Shown here in pieces: positions 17,490 to 25,751 of a DNA stretch of 64,000 bases. Under the pieces are notes generated by a model, which saw only the letters and a program-made list of their open reading frames with translations, did not search any database and was not told the origin of the DNA. Source of the DNA: Nocardia abscessus (GTDB lineage: Bacteria > Actinomycetota > Actinomycetes > Mycobacteriales > Mycobacteriaceae); NCBI RefSeq assembly GCF_015477775.1, contig NZ_JADLQO010000021.1:54563-118562 (forward strand), read 5' to 3'. Each line of letters begins with the position of its first letter. Position 1 is the stretch's first letter. Both the position numbers and the translations under genes were made by a program.

Positions 17490-17741
17490 TCAGGGCTGGC
17501 GAGGGCGGGTTCCGGTGGTGGGGCTTGTGCGGTTGTCTCTGCGGCGAGCGAGTCCGGCGAGGCCGGCGAGGCCGAGGAGACCGAGTAGGCCCCACAGGCC
17601 GGTCTTGTCACTGTGGTCGTCGTCGACGCGGGTTTCTTGGGCTGTCTGTGTGGTCGCAGCAGCAGGGGTCGCTTCGACTATTCCGACTCCGCCGAATGTG
17701 AGGATCAGGGCTGTCAAGGGGATCGCGATGGTCTTGCGCAT
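17490..17741 (-). CDS. small exported WGxxGxxG-type protein
   Basis: The ATG at 17741 lies eight bases after GGGAG and gives 83 residues. A signal-peptide-like N-terminus (MRKTIAIPLTALILTFGG, cleavage after AAA near residue 30) leads into an acidic stretch and then GLWGLLGLLGLAGLAGLARR. The WGxxGxxG repeat followed by arginines matches the small WGxxGxxG/CTERM-like membrane-tail families. It is probably exported and held in the membrane by the tail. Function is unknown. Its 3' end meets a strong hairpin. Confidence 0.6.
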   Translation of the reverse strand: MRKTIAIPLTALILTFGGVGIVEATPAAATTQTAQETRVDDDHSDKTGLWGLLGLLGLAGLAGLARRRDNRTSPTTGTRPRQP

Positions 17742-17807
17742 ATGCATCACTCCCTTTCGCTCGTTGACCCCCCGGCGGTACCCGGCGGGAAAGATCGGAA
17801 ACACGAC

Positions 17808-17872
17808 ATGATCGTTTCCGGGGCAGGCATGGAACAACAGGCCGATGAGTGCGCGGCGGAACTGCTGATGCC
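17808..17872 (+). pseudogene. ImmA/IrrE-type metallopeptidase fragment cut by IS3
   Basis: The short plus-strand frame reads GMEQQADECAAELLMPE, the segment that follows the zinc-binding helix in ImmA/IrrE peptidases (usually EAQADxFAAELLMP). It runs straight into the inverted repeat of the IS3 remnant at 17873. Neither the HExxH region nor a continuation beyond the IS is recognisable. Confidence 0.4.
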
Positions 17873-17905
17873 TGAACCGTCACGGGTTCGGGACCGGCTT
17901 CGGTT

Positions 17906-18650
17906 TCAGACCCGCGCCGGTCGGCGTGGTGGTTGCCGAGCGTAGTAGGCGCTCTCGTAGATGTGTATCGACTGCCGGCATCGGAATGATGAATCAGCCT
18001 GGGCTCGATCGGGTGCCCGTGACGATGGCGTCGCCAGACCGCCATGTTGAGCGCCTTGGATACCAGCGCGGTCGTGGTCGAACCGGACGCGGTCCAGCCC
18101 ACGATCGCCCTGGAGTAGGCGTCGAATACAAATACCACATATGCCCATCCCGACCAGGTCGACACATACGAGAAGTCCGCGACCCAGACCCGATCCGGGG
18201 CGTCTGCGGTGAAATCCCGGTCAAGCTTGTGACCGGCCCGCACACCGTCCTTGCTGGGGATTGTGGTGCGACGTCTTCGACCTCGCACAGCGCGGTTCAT
18301 GCTCCAACTCGCACGTGACCCGGTCAACCGTGCAGAACGCCACCTCGTGGCCTTGCCAGCGCAGATATCGGGTCATCTTCCGGCGGCCATACATTTCTTC
18401 CGGCTTGCCTTGCAGATCACGCAGCGAGTTCTCCAGGCAGGCGTCGGCGATATCGCGGCCCGATGGTGGCCGCCCCTGGGCCTTGCGATTGCTCCGTGGC
18501 GCGATCTGCACCCCCATGCGCGGCCAGCGCACGGCAGACGACTCGACGCCATAGACCTTGCGATACTCATCGATGAACCCGAAGATCAACGGTGTCGCGG
18601 GTCGAGTTCCCGCGCGAAGAAAGCCGATGCCAACTTCAAAACCTCGTTGG
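17906..18650 (-). pseudogene. IS3 OrfB transposase, degenerate
   Basis: Fragments in different minus-strand frames give the DDE integrase core: DRVWVADFSYVSTWSGWAYV, then FDAYSRAIVGW and HHSDAGSRYTS. Upstream pieces read IDEYRKVYGV and YGRRKMTRYLRWQGHEVA. The frame shifts between them, and a deletion joins the second aspartate region directly to the C-terminal tail YESAYYARQPPRRPARV, so the catalytic glutamate is missing. Confidence 0.7.
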
Positions 18651-18656
18651 CCTGCT

Positions 18657-18932
18657 TCAGATCTCGATTCTCCTACGCAGCTGATCCAGTTCTGCCCGCT
18701 CCGCCGTCGACGATCCTTCCGCAGTGGTCGGCTGGCGCCAGCCCGGCTCAGCCTGCGCCTTGACGATCCACACCCGCAGCGTCTCAGGATGCCCGTCGGC
18801 CATCGGGCCGATCGCCTGAGCCGCGGCATACATCGCCTGAGCCGCGGCATACGTGGACGGATACTCATCGAGGTAATCGAGAGCCAGACGCAGGAACTTC
18901 TCCCGTACCTCGGGCGGGTAACGCTTCGGCAT
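18657..18932 (-). CDS. IS3 OrfA
   Basis: About 91 residues with the OrfA start MPKRYPPEVREKFLRLALDY, an HTH and a leucine-zipper-like end (AELDQLRRRIEI). A 21-base tandem duplication at 18811-18852 repeats the codons for AAAQAIG/AAAQAMY, an insertion not expected in the family. It belongs to the decayed IS3 element and is not likely to be active. Confidence 0.65.
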   Translation of the reverse strand: MPKRYPPEVREKFLRLALDYLDEYPSTYAAAQAMYAAAQAIGPMADGHPETLRVWIVKAQAEPGWRQPTTAEGSSTAERAELDQLRRRIEI

Positions 18933-19025
18933 GATGACCATCTTCCTCAAGAAAGGAAGCGGCGCCCCACCCGTGACGGTTCATTTTGAGGCCATCACGT
19001 TTGTGACACCGGCGCGGCGCGGTCG

Positions 19026-19842
19026 TCAGTCGGCATGCAGGACGAAGAACAGGAAGCACAAGAACCTCATGCCGGTGGTCTCGTCGAATACTTCGGGGGG
19101 CCAGATCTTGGGCGGAGGGCAGGGCAGGTGCTTCGCTGATGACGCTGATGCGGAAACCGGCCGCGGTGAAGGCGTCGATCATCGCGTGCAAGGGCCGGTC
19201 CCAGAAGCTGAGCCGGGCGGTCTGCCCACCCATGGTCCATTCCGCGATGCGGTGACGGGTCTGGAAATAGTTGGTCTCCTCCCTGGTCAAGCGCTGATGG
19301 AGGAAGGTGGCGAAGGGATGCTCGACCGAGGCGATGAGTCGGCCGCCGGGGGCCAGCCCCCGTCGCAGTTCGGCCAGTGTCGGTCCCCAGTCCTGTAAGT
19401 AATGCAGCACCAGGGACGCGACGACGTCATCGAACGTGTCGTCGGCAAAGGGCAGCGTGTCGGCCAGATCGGCGACCTGCAGGTCCGCGTCGTCGCCGAG
19501 GCGCAGCCGGGCTTGGTCCAGCATTCCGGCGCTCGCGTCGATCCCGGTCACGACCGCGCCGCGATCTCGTAGGTCGGCGAATAGTGGGCCTGAGCCGCAT
19601 TCGGCGTCGTGGATCCGCCGCCCGGTCACGTCTCCAGCGAGTTCGAGCATCGCGGGCCGCTCGTAGTGGGCCTTGAGCAGGCTGGTCTCGTTTTCTGCGG
19701 TGTATCCCTCGGCGATGCTGTCGTAGGCGTTTGCCCGGTCCGGATCAGCCGGGAGTACACGACCTCGGTTCTCTTCGAAAACGAGTAGCTGGGTACTCGC
19801 GCCAACCGGGAAAGGCCCAAGAACGCTAGTGGGCGACTGCAT
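19026..19842 (-). pseudogene. class I SAM-dependent methyltransferase, C-terminal frameshift
   Basis: The frame starts near 19842 and contains YDSIAEGYTAENETSLL, motif I HDAECGSGPLFADL (usually LDAGCGSGPL), LPFADDTFDDVVASLVLHYL, and PGGRLIASVEHP. A run of six C (G on the plus strand, 19095-19100) appears to hold one extra base: the present frame reads DLAPRSIRRDHRHEV, whereas the neighbouring frame gives the family-like end EVFDETTGMRFLCFLFFVL and stops at 19026. The start is uncertain because the first ~30 residues fit the family poorly. The substrate is unknown. It could be functional if the indel is a sequencing error. Confidence 0.65.
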
Positions 19843-19867
19843 AGCCCCACATGAAAGGAAGACAGTG

Positions 19868-20275
19868 ATGGTTCAGGTCAACACCATATTCGTCGTCCAC
19901 ACAACGAAGAACGAACGGACCGCTGACACGGACGCGAACTTCGACCTCCAAATCGAACGGCCGGGGGAAGATCTCGTCCTACGCTTCCCCGAGCTCCCAC
20001 ACGACGAGAGAGCACGAGGCCGAACCGACAGCTACAGGTTCGACGTATCCGGAGCGAACATTGACCACGCGAATCTGCGCATCCACATGAAGATGATCGA
20101 CACCTCGGATGGTTGGCTTCCCGAGTCCATATTTGTCATCGGCATAACACCGTCTGCCGCGCACGTTCTTCTCGGGTCTCATCCGAACTGGCCGGCCACG
20201 GGCTGGTTCGATCGAGGGGACAATCCCGCGGGTCCGTCCAAACACCTCATCAGCGGATTCAGCGGCGCACGCTGA
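19868..20275 (+). CDS. small PLAT/LH2-like domain protein
   Basis: The ATG at 19868 lies behind AAGGAAG and gives 135 residues. The sequence pattern TIFVVHTTKNERTADTDANF, then GRTDSYRFDV and SDGWLPESIFVIGI resembles a single PLAT/LH2 beta-sandwich, where a TDxxxxL turn and a GxTDxY element are typical. No signal peptide or membrane segment is seen. Such domains bind lipids or proteins. It stands alone between broken genes. The assignment rests on pattern similarity only. Confidence 0.5.
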   Translation: MVQVNTIFVVHTTKNERTADTDANFDLQIERPGEDLVLRFPELPHDERARGRTDSYRFDVSGANIDHANLRIHMKMIDTSDGWLPESIFVIGITPSAAHVLLGSHPNWPATGWFDRGDNPAGPSKHLISGFSGAR

Positions 20276-20464
20276 TACCGCATCGCTCATCACCTCGGGC
20301 AAATCCCCGCCCCAGACCTATATAACGCTACTGCGCCGATATGCGCACCCGCCGACTGCACGGCCCCGAGGACTACATCGACATCGACCCGGTGGGCGCA
20401 ACCACCACGGCACCGGGCGGTGTTCGTCTATCACCCAAGCGACTACGTGTGGTGATGGAGGCCA

Positions 20465-20689
20465 TTACGCGGCGAGGGCCTGTTCCAGTGCGCGCGCCGA
20501 CGGGTTCGGCGAGGCGGGCATTCCGCCCCACGGGGCCGACGACTTCCGCGCCAGCCGGCGCAGCGTGTCGATCTGGTGGACGGGGTTCTGGTCGGCGGTC
20601 GAGGCCCGGCCCGTAGCCGATCAACCAATGTCGCAAATTGCCGCAGCTCAGACATTTTCGAGGTCTATTTCCGGCACGGGTTCAGGCAT
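20465..20689 (-). pseudogene. small conserved-looking gene with two frameshifts
   Basis: A clean ribosome binding site (CCAGGAGGCGA) precedes ATG 20689. The coding sense then moves through three frames: MPEPVPEIDLENV, next SELRQFATLVDRLR, and last VHQIDTLRRLARKSSAPW with LEQALAA before the stop at 20465. Together they make about 75 residues. The family is not recognised. Confidence 0.4.
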
Positions 20690-21079
20690 TCGCCTCCTGG
20701 CGCTTCCCGGACAGGCCTACCGGTGTCGGCAAACGTTTGCTGACAACGACGAATGTGCCGACATTGCAATGGAATCAGATTCGAATCAGGTCCGCAGCTA
20801 ACGAGGTACACACAGGCGAAGACTTCTACCGGCGGACACAACCAAATGCCGGGGGCATGAGCCGATACGTCCACACGCACCTGCTGCGCGATGGGCGATC
20901 GAGCTACCACATAGGAGAGGACATTGGCTGTACCTGGCCGATTGTGCCCGACCCCGCCTATATGAACCGGGTTCTGGACAGTTGAATACGCGATCTCACC
21001 AGTCCGGAATCCCAAAGAATCGAAGCGGCACGGTGCACAAGCCGACTCGCACTGTGCCACTTCGATTCACGCCACCTGT
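20690..21079. other. gene-poor stretch
   Basis: Only short frames without family resemblance or ribosome binding sites are present. Base composition is lower in GC than the neighbours around 20740-20800. Confidence 0.3.
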
Positions 21080-21421
21080 CTAGAGGGAACTTACGTTGTT
21101 CACTTGGTTCGGGGTCATGGTGCCGCCGGCGTTGTAGTGGATGGTCATGTCTGGATTCCAGGTGATCATTGTCGACGCGCCGGACTCGGCCCATCGAAGG
21201 CGCACGACCTCCGCGTCCTCGTACTGGTCGCTGGTGGCGCCGGGGGCCAATACGAACTGTTCCATGACCGTCCAAGAGTCGTTTCGGCGGACGACCGAGA
21301 CGTGGTCATCGGTGTCGTTGTAAAGCTTGTACCAACCGGACCAGCTGCGTCCATCTGCCTTCTGGGTCATTGCAGACGAAGGCTTGGTCTCCTGCTTGGT
21401 CTGCATGGTCTTGCCGCTCAT
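21080..21421 (-). CDS. small hypothetical protein (113 residues)
   Basis: A strong ribosome binding site (GAAGGAG, six bases before ATG) supports expression. After a polar 25-residue N-terminus the protein reads SGWYKLYNDTDDHVSVVRR, then APGATSDQYEDAEVVRLRW and STMITWNPDMTIHYNAGG. The alternation of aromatic and polar residues suggests a small all-beta domain. There is no signal peptide. It is not recognised as a known family. It lies about 4.3 kb downstream of the XaxA-like operon on the same strand, but intervening genes argue against a shared transcript. Confidence 0.6.
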   Translation of the reverse strand: MSGKTMQTKQETKPSSAMTQKADGRSWSGWYKLYNDTDDHVSVVRRNDSWTVMEQFVLAPGATSDQYEDAEVVRLRWAESGASTMITWNPDMTIHYNAGGTMTPNQVNNVSSL

Positions 21422-21660
21422 GTGACTCCTTCAGTCGGTGCGTTCGGCGTGCAGAGGATCGACGGTTCAGTTCGTCGAATCGATGACCACACCAGGCTCC
21501 CAACCGCAGGCCAGTCGTCGATTCACTCGTTTCGGATGATCTTTTCTCGGAACCCACGGACCGCGTCGGGCTCGCCGACGGGTGGAAGCGACCCGTCGGC
21601 GGCCAGTCACCCCCCGGGACCAGTTCGGGCACGTCTTGTAGATCGCGACACTGCCGGTAA

Positions 21661-21882
21661 CCAAGCGACCGAGGAAACGATTTCCTCCGGCCGGGTGAGG
21701 ATGGCGCGGACCTGCCGGATCTGTTCCGGTCGATGCTGCTGCCCAACTGGGTACGCCCTAACCAGACATGGGCGATGGCGGGGTCCGGCGGGATCCCGCG
21801 CCGGGTGGCGGGTAGCCGCGTCGTGCTGGCCGGTGACATCTGGGACTTCAACTGGACACGGCCTTCGTCTCATCGGAGGTAG
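21661..21882 (+). pseudogene. unidentified coding remnant
   Basis: A frame without its own good start reads LFRSMLLPNWVRPNQTWAMA and continues GSRVVLAGDIWDFNW, which looks like true protein sequence rather than a shadow. It has no N-terminal part. The gene it came from is not recognised. Confidence 0.3.
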
Positions 21883-21939
21883 GCGTCGGTTCCGTGGGGG
21901 ACCGGGGGTGAGGGCTGCGCACTACCGAACAAGGCGTAG

Positions 21940-22143
21940 ATGGTGACCGCGGCGACCTATCACCAGGTGTGGTGGCCACGGTTCGACGCCGAGAACGAGG
22001 TGTACTCCGGCGAGACGATGCCGGTGTGGGATCACGCGGTCGGCAACAAACTTCCCGCGAAGGGAACAGCAGCAGTGAAAGCGCCCCTTCCCCGGGAAGG
22101 GTCATCGATGATCGGTTCGGTCGCGCGTGGACGCTTCGCGTGA
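21940..22143 (+). CDS. possible small hypothetical protein (67 residues)
   Basis: The frame starts with ATG after AAGGCG and reads TYHQVWWPRFDAENEVYSG, then ETMPVWDHAVGNKLPAKG. It overlaps the 3' end of the convergent gene at 22102. It may be a fragment. No family was recognised. Confidence 0.25.
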   Translation: MVTAATYHQVWWPRFDAENEVYSGETMPVWDHAVGNKLPAKGTAAVKAPLPREGSSMIGSVARGRFA

Positions 22144-22536
22144 CGGCGTCTGGCGGGGTTCGGATTCTTCTCGCGTGTCGCGTGTCTGGGAGTCCGGGTC
22201 GATCTTGTCCGCGCGTTCGAACTCCTGCTCCAGCTCGTCGCGGGAGGTGACGGCTTCGCCGCGATGAGCCGCTGCTTGTTCTTGCAGGCCCGCCGCCTGC
22301 GCTGCCCTGACATCGGCCTCGGCCCGAGCTGCTCGGGCCTTGGCCGCGCTCTCGTCGGCGAGCGCTTCACGCTGGCCGACCTCGTGGGACTGTTCGGTTG
22401 CCTTCTCGCGGATGCCCGCGGCTTCGACGCGGCGGTGTTCCTTACGTTTGTTCAAGACCAGCCAGGTGAGCGCTGCGACGATCAGAATTGCCGCAATCAC
22501 GACAACAACGATGACGACGATCGCGGTGGTGGTCAT
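22102..22536 (-). CDS. membrane-anchored coiled-coil small protein
   Basis: The ATG at 22536 follows GAGGAG and gives 144 residues. One N-terminal transmembrane helix (TAIVVIVVVVIAAILIVAAL) is followed by a long charged coiled coil rich in Ala, Glu and Arg (EQSHEVGQREALADESAAKA and similar), ending in a hydrophilic tail. The protein is probably anchored with the coiled coil in the cytoplasm. Related small proteins occur in actinobacteria near CsbD-type stress genes, as here. The molecular role is unknown. Confidence 0.7.
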   Translation of the reverse strand: MTTTAIVVIVVVVIAAILIVAALTWLVLNKRKEHRRVEAAGIREKATEQSHEVGQREALADESAAKARAARAEADVRAAQAAGLQEQAAAHRGEAVTSRDELEQEFERADKIDPDSQTRDTREESEPRQTPSREASTRDRTDHR

Positions 22537-22635
22537 GTCGGTCTCCTCAAAGGTTGAGCGTGGTCCCATGTGGTTGGCACCGGTGCCGGGAATGAGGTCG
22601 GTCGATCGCGACCGCGTGCCCGGGCACCGATGTTG

Positions 22636-22840
22636 TCAGCGGCTGGGTTGGGGCACATGGCAGTTGGTCACCTTGGGATCGACCCCGGCTTAGTTCAGTG
22701 GCCCCGCCAACACGGTCACCACGATGGTCCCGACCCCCGCGCAGTTCTGTTCGGCGTGGGAGATGTATCCACGTTGCCGCGGCGGCGATCGCGCCGATGA
22801 TCAGCCATACCAGCACCAGCAGTGTCAGCCACCGCATCAC
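22636..22840 (-). pseudogene. small membrane protein with a frameshift and a nonsense codon
   Basis: From ATG 22840 the frame gives MMRWLTLLVLVWLIIGAIAA, one transmembrane helix. One extra base then shifts the frame. The family-like continuation (QRGYISHAEQNCAGVGTIVV, then VLAGPLN) lies in the next frame, meets a TAA where an aromatic residue is usual, and resumes AGVDPKVTNCHVPQPSR to 22636. The restored protein would be about 67 residues with a lumenal cysteine pair. Two independent lesions argue for true decay. Confidence 0.55.
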
Positions 22841-22878
22841 TCGCCTCCTGGAGTCGGCGGATGAACCAAGACCGGGCG

Positions 22879-23034
22879 TCAGAAGTAGTGGCGTCGCCCG
22901 CCGACGGCGCGGCCCATCGACCCCAAGGCCAGGAGCACCAGACCGATGATGAGGACCACGATCCCAATGACCCAGAGGATCTGGATTTTCAGCAAGAAAC
23001 CGACGACGAGAAGAATGATTCCGAGAATGATCAT
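22879..23034 (-). CDS. DUF6131-like small membrane protein (51 residues)
   Basis: The frame begins MIILGIILLVVGFLLKIQIL and continues WVIGIVVLIIGLVLLALGS, two closely spaced transmembrane helices, then GRAVGGRRHYF. Length, helix spacing and the GR-VGGRRH-aromatic ending match the small DUF6131 proteins of Mycobacteriales. It belongs to a minus-strand set of small envelope or stress proteins (22102-23857). Function is unknown. Confidence 0.7.
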   Translation of the reverse strand: MIILGIILLVVGFLLKIQILWVIGIVVLIIGLVLLALGSMGRAVGGRRHYF

Positions 23035-23112
23035 GGTCGATACCTGGTTTCGGTGGGAGAGTGACGGGGGCGCGGGGCTGTGCGGTGAGCCACCCCGTTG
23101 GTTGCGTGGGAA

Positions 23113-23286
23113 TCAGTGTTTGAAGGCGTCCTTCATCTTTGCTCCGGCCTGCTTGGTATCGCCCTTGGCCTGACCGATACGACCCTCGGTCCGCAGGCGA
23201 GTGTTGCCGGTGCCCCGGCCGACCAGTTTCTTGGCGACGCCCTTGGCGGCTTCGGCCTTGTGCGCGATCTTCTTACTTATGCTCAT
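23113..23286 (-). CDS. CsbD-family stress protein
   Basis: The ATG at 23286 follows AAAGGGA and gives 57 residues: MSISKKIAHKAEAAKGVAKK, then GRIGQAKGDTKQAGAKMKDA. The lysine- and alanine-rich sequence with a KGxxKQAGxKxKDAF ending is typical of CsbD-like general-stress proteins. It is soluble and probably partly disordered. It is co-oriented with three other small genes of similar character. Confidence 0.8.
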   Translation of the reverse strand: MSISKKIAHKAEAAKGVAKKLVGRGTGNTRLRTEGRIGQAKGDTKQAGAKMKDAFKH

Positions 23287-23349
23287 GATGGTGGTCCCTT
23301 TCGCGTGTGCTGTTGTCGCGGATGCGGCGAACATCTATTCCGGGTGGCG

Positions 23350-23857
23350 TCAGCCGCGCCCCGAGTGCGGGTTGCCGGCGGCGTGGCGGTCCCTGGATCG
23401 GTTGCGTAATCCGGAAAGGTGGACTCGGTCGCGACGCGCAGCACCGTCGGCTCCGGTATTTCGGGTATCTCGAGTGTCGTCGGGGGCGGGGGATGCAGTG
23501 GCGCGCCGCCGTTGCTCGTCTAGGTGGCGCTGCCGGTCGGCGAGGTCGGCGGTCCCGGCTCACCGCGGTGGTCTCGCGGCGCGATACCTCGAGTTGGCCG
23601 CGCGCGGTGCGGTCGCGGCGAGCGGTGCGCCGAGCACCCGCCAACAGCAAACTCAGCCCGACCAGTCCGACCGCGATGCCGTAGAGAAACAACAGGCCGG
23701 TCGAGCCGGTCACGTGGTGGCCGAACACGGCGAAATTGTCGGTCGATGCGTAGTTGACACTCCCGTTGGCCAACACCCCCGCGAACCCGACCATGACGGC
23801 CGCGACCAGAACGACCAATCCGATGATGACGACCATTGCGCTACCCACCAGATCCAC
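23350..23857 (-). pseudogene. small integral membrane protein, frameshifted after the membrane part
   Basis: From ATG 23857 the first ~95 residues are sound: a helix (VVIIGLVVLVAAVMVGFAG), a loop with NFAVFGHHVTGSTGLLFLYG, a second helix, then a basic RRTARRDRTARGQLEVSRRE. Near 23555 the frame becomes Arg/Pro-rich nonsense, while the next frame gives a hydrophilic continuation (ADLADRQRHLDEQRRRATAS) ending at 23350. One base change would explain it. Related two-helix proteins are common near CsbD genes. Function is unknown. Confidence 0.55.
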
Positions 23858-24277
23858 GCTGTATTACTCACTCAACCACCGCACACCCACTGAGTCAACA
23901 AACGTAGAGCTACACTTTATGGTCGCCCGATTCGCACCGACGTGAGCGCCAACTCCGCACCGAAGCAGGGATGCACTGGACACGACTTCGAGGAATCACC
24001 GAAGGCGGCTTCGAAAGCTGACACATCCCCGAACTGGGAAAATGAGCGATCAGACACCCGAGCCGACCCGGCCCCGTATCTACCGCCAGCAGGGAAGGCG
24101 GGGCTAGGATGACAGCACGGCACAGCCGCGCAACGGACACCTTTCGGACCCTTCGACAACCCCCGCCATCGGGTGGGTTCTCGGGATAACGGCCCCGGCC
24201 CGACAGTAGCCAGCCTCGGGACCGTGCTGCGCACCCCCGGCGGAGCTTTTCACCACCACGGATACGGGGCGAGCACC
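23858..24277. other. intergenic region
   Basis: Divergent promoter region between the small-protein set and the DUF1206 gene. Frames present here are shadows without family resemblance. Confidence 0.35.
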
Positions 24278-25141
24278 ATGCCTGACAACAATCCGTCCTC
24301 AACGTCGGCCGGCGCATCGCCGTCGGCATCGTCTGGCAACTCGTCCTCGATAGCGGGCCGAGTGGCCCAGAACAGCATCTTCGAACGCTTCGCCCGCGCC
24401 GGCTTCGTTGTCAGTGGCATCGTGCACCTGATCATCGGCTACATCGCCATCCGGATCGCCCTCGGCGGCGCAACCGGCACCGCCGACCAATCCGGAGCCA
24501 TGACCGAACTCGCCTCCAAGCCCGGCGGCGTCCTCGCCCTGTGGGTGGGCGTCGTCACGTTCGTACTGATGGCGCTGTGGCGGCTCGCCGAAGCCGCACT
24601 CGGCAGCGCGTCCAAACCCCAAGCCGATAACAAGAAATCCGAAATGATCGATCGCGTCAAGGCGTTCTCACTGGCAGTGGTCTACTTCGCATTCGCATTC
24701 TCCGCGTTCGGATTTGCCCGCGGCAGCGGCAAGTCCAGCAGCGGCCAGAGCGCAGGAATCACCGCCCGCATGATGCAAACCACCGCCGGCACGATCGCCC
24801 TCATCGCAGGCGCGCTGATCATCATCGCGATCGGCGGCTACCACATCTACAAAGGAGCCAGCCAGAACTTCCTCCGAGACCTCAAAGGCACCACCAGTGA
24901 CCTGGTACGACGGCTGGGCACGGTCGGATACATCGCGAAGGGGCTGGCCATCGCCGCCATCGGATTGCTGGTAATACTCGCCGTCAACCAATCCGAGCCC
25001 GACAAAGCCGCAGGCCTCGACGGCGCCTTCAAGACTCTCGGGGCCCAACCCTACGGAGCAGCGCTCCTCATCGCGGCCGGCCTGGGCATCATCACCTACG
25101 GCCTCTACAGCTTCGCCATGGCCCGATACACCAAGATGTAG
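24278..25141 (+). CDS. DUF1206 integral membrane protein
   Basis: The ATG at 24278 gives 287 residues. After a Ser/Ala-rich, disordered 35-residue N-terminus there are three repeats of a two-helix unit, each opening with a glycine-rich helix of the type FARAGFVVSGIVHLIIGYIA, and later LGTVGYIAKGLAIAAIGLL; the last ends GIITYGLYSFAMARYTKM. This six-helix, three-repeat plan is that of DUF1206. It localises to the cytoplasmic membrane. The function is unknown; position next to CsbD and small membrane genes suggests a general-stress role. Confidence 0.85.
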   Translation: MPDNNPSSTSAGASPSASSGNSSSIAGRVAQNSIFERFARAGFVVSGIVHLIIGYIAIRIALGGATGTADQSGAMTELASKPGGVLALWVGVVTFVLMALWRLAEAALGSASKPQADNKKSEMIDRVKAFSLAVVYFAFAFSAFGFARGSGKSSSGQSAGITARMMQTTAGTIALIAGALIIIAIGGYHIYKGASQNFLRDLKGTTSDLVRRLGTVGYIAKGLAIAAIGLLVILAVNQSEPDKAAGLDGAFKTLGAQPYGAALLIAAGLGIITYGLYSFAMARYTKM

Positions 25142-25210
25142 TCCCGGAGCAATCTTGCGAAAAACAACGACAATGGCTTGACCAGTGGTGACTCCCGCCG
25201 GGTTTGGTGC

Positions 25211-25560
25211 TCACCTTCTTCGTTGGGAATCGCCCTCGAGCAGGCGGTTGATGAACAGCGAAATAATCTTTTCCGAGTGCTGGCCCGGACCGAAGTTGTT
25301 GCTGGAGCGAGTGATACACACCGGGACACCGAAGGTGCGGAAGTACGACATCGCTACCAGGTCCGACGCCGCCTTCGACGCGGCATAGGGGACTGTCGGC
25401 TGCAGCGGGTACTGCTCGCTCGTGGCACCGGAGGCCAGCGGCCCGTACACCTCATCGGTGGAGACGTGCACGAACTTGCCGATCTCGTGCCGCATCGCGG
25501 CCTCCAGCAGCACCTGCGTGCCCGACACGTTGGTGGTCAGGAAGTTGCCTGCTTGATAGA
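25211..25560 (-). pseudogene. dTDP-glucose 4,6-dehydratase (RmlB-like) fragment
   Basis: The frame keeps the centre of an extended SDR: KFVHVSTDEVYGPL, then the catalytic YAASK, and SSNNFGPGQHSEKIISLF. The Rossmann N-terminus and the sugar-binding C-terminus are missing on both sides. A full enzyme is about 330 residues. It is a remnant of a sugar-nucleotide gene and gives no hint about its neighbours. Confidence 0.7.
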
Positions 25561-25751
25561 AGCTGTGTCGTCATCACGGCACCTTCCCGCTGACCATCCA
25601 GTCAGCGAATCAGGCCGGAAACACCCTTAAATCCACAGTCCCGTACTGACCGAGATCGGTCCGGTCGAGATCGAAGTGCCCAGGGACACGAACTCGTCGT
25701 TCGACCCGCAGATCCTCGAAGGCCCATGTAACGCAGGGTTGTCATGGTTCG

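Larger units (their letters stand above)
17873..18983 (-). mobile_element. IS3-family element, internally deleted
   Basis: The element is bounded by perfect 15-base inverted repeats, TGAACCGTCACGGGT at 17873 and its complement ending at 18983. It is about 1.1 kb, shorter than an intact IS3. The transposase genes inside are broken, and no 3-bp target duplication is visible (GCC left, TTT right), which suggests later rearrangement. The same right-end sequence occurs as a fragment at 61900-62042. Confidence 0.8.
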
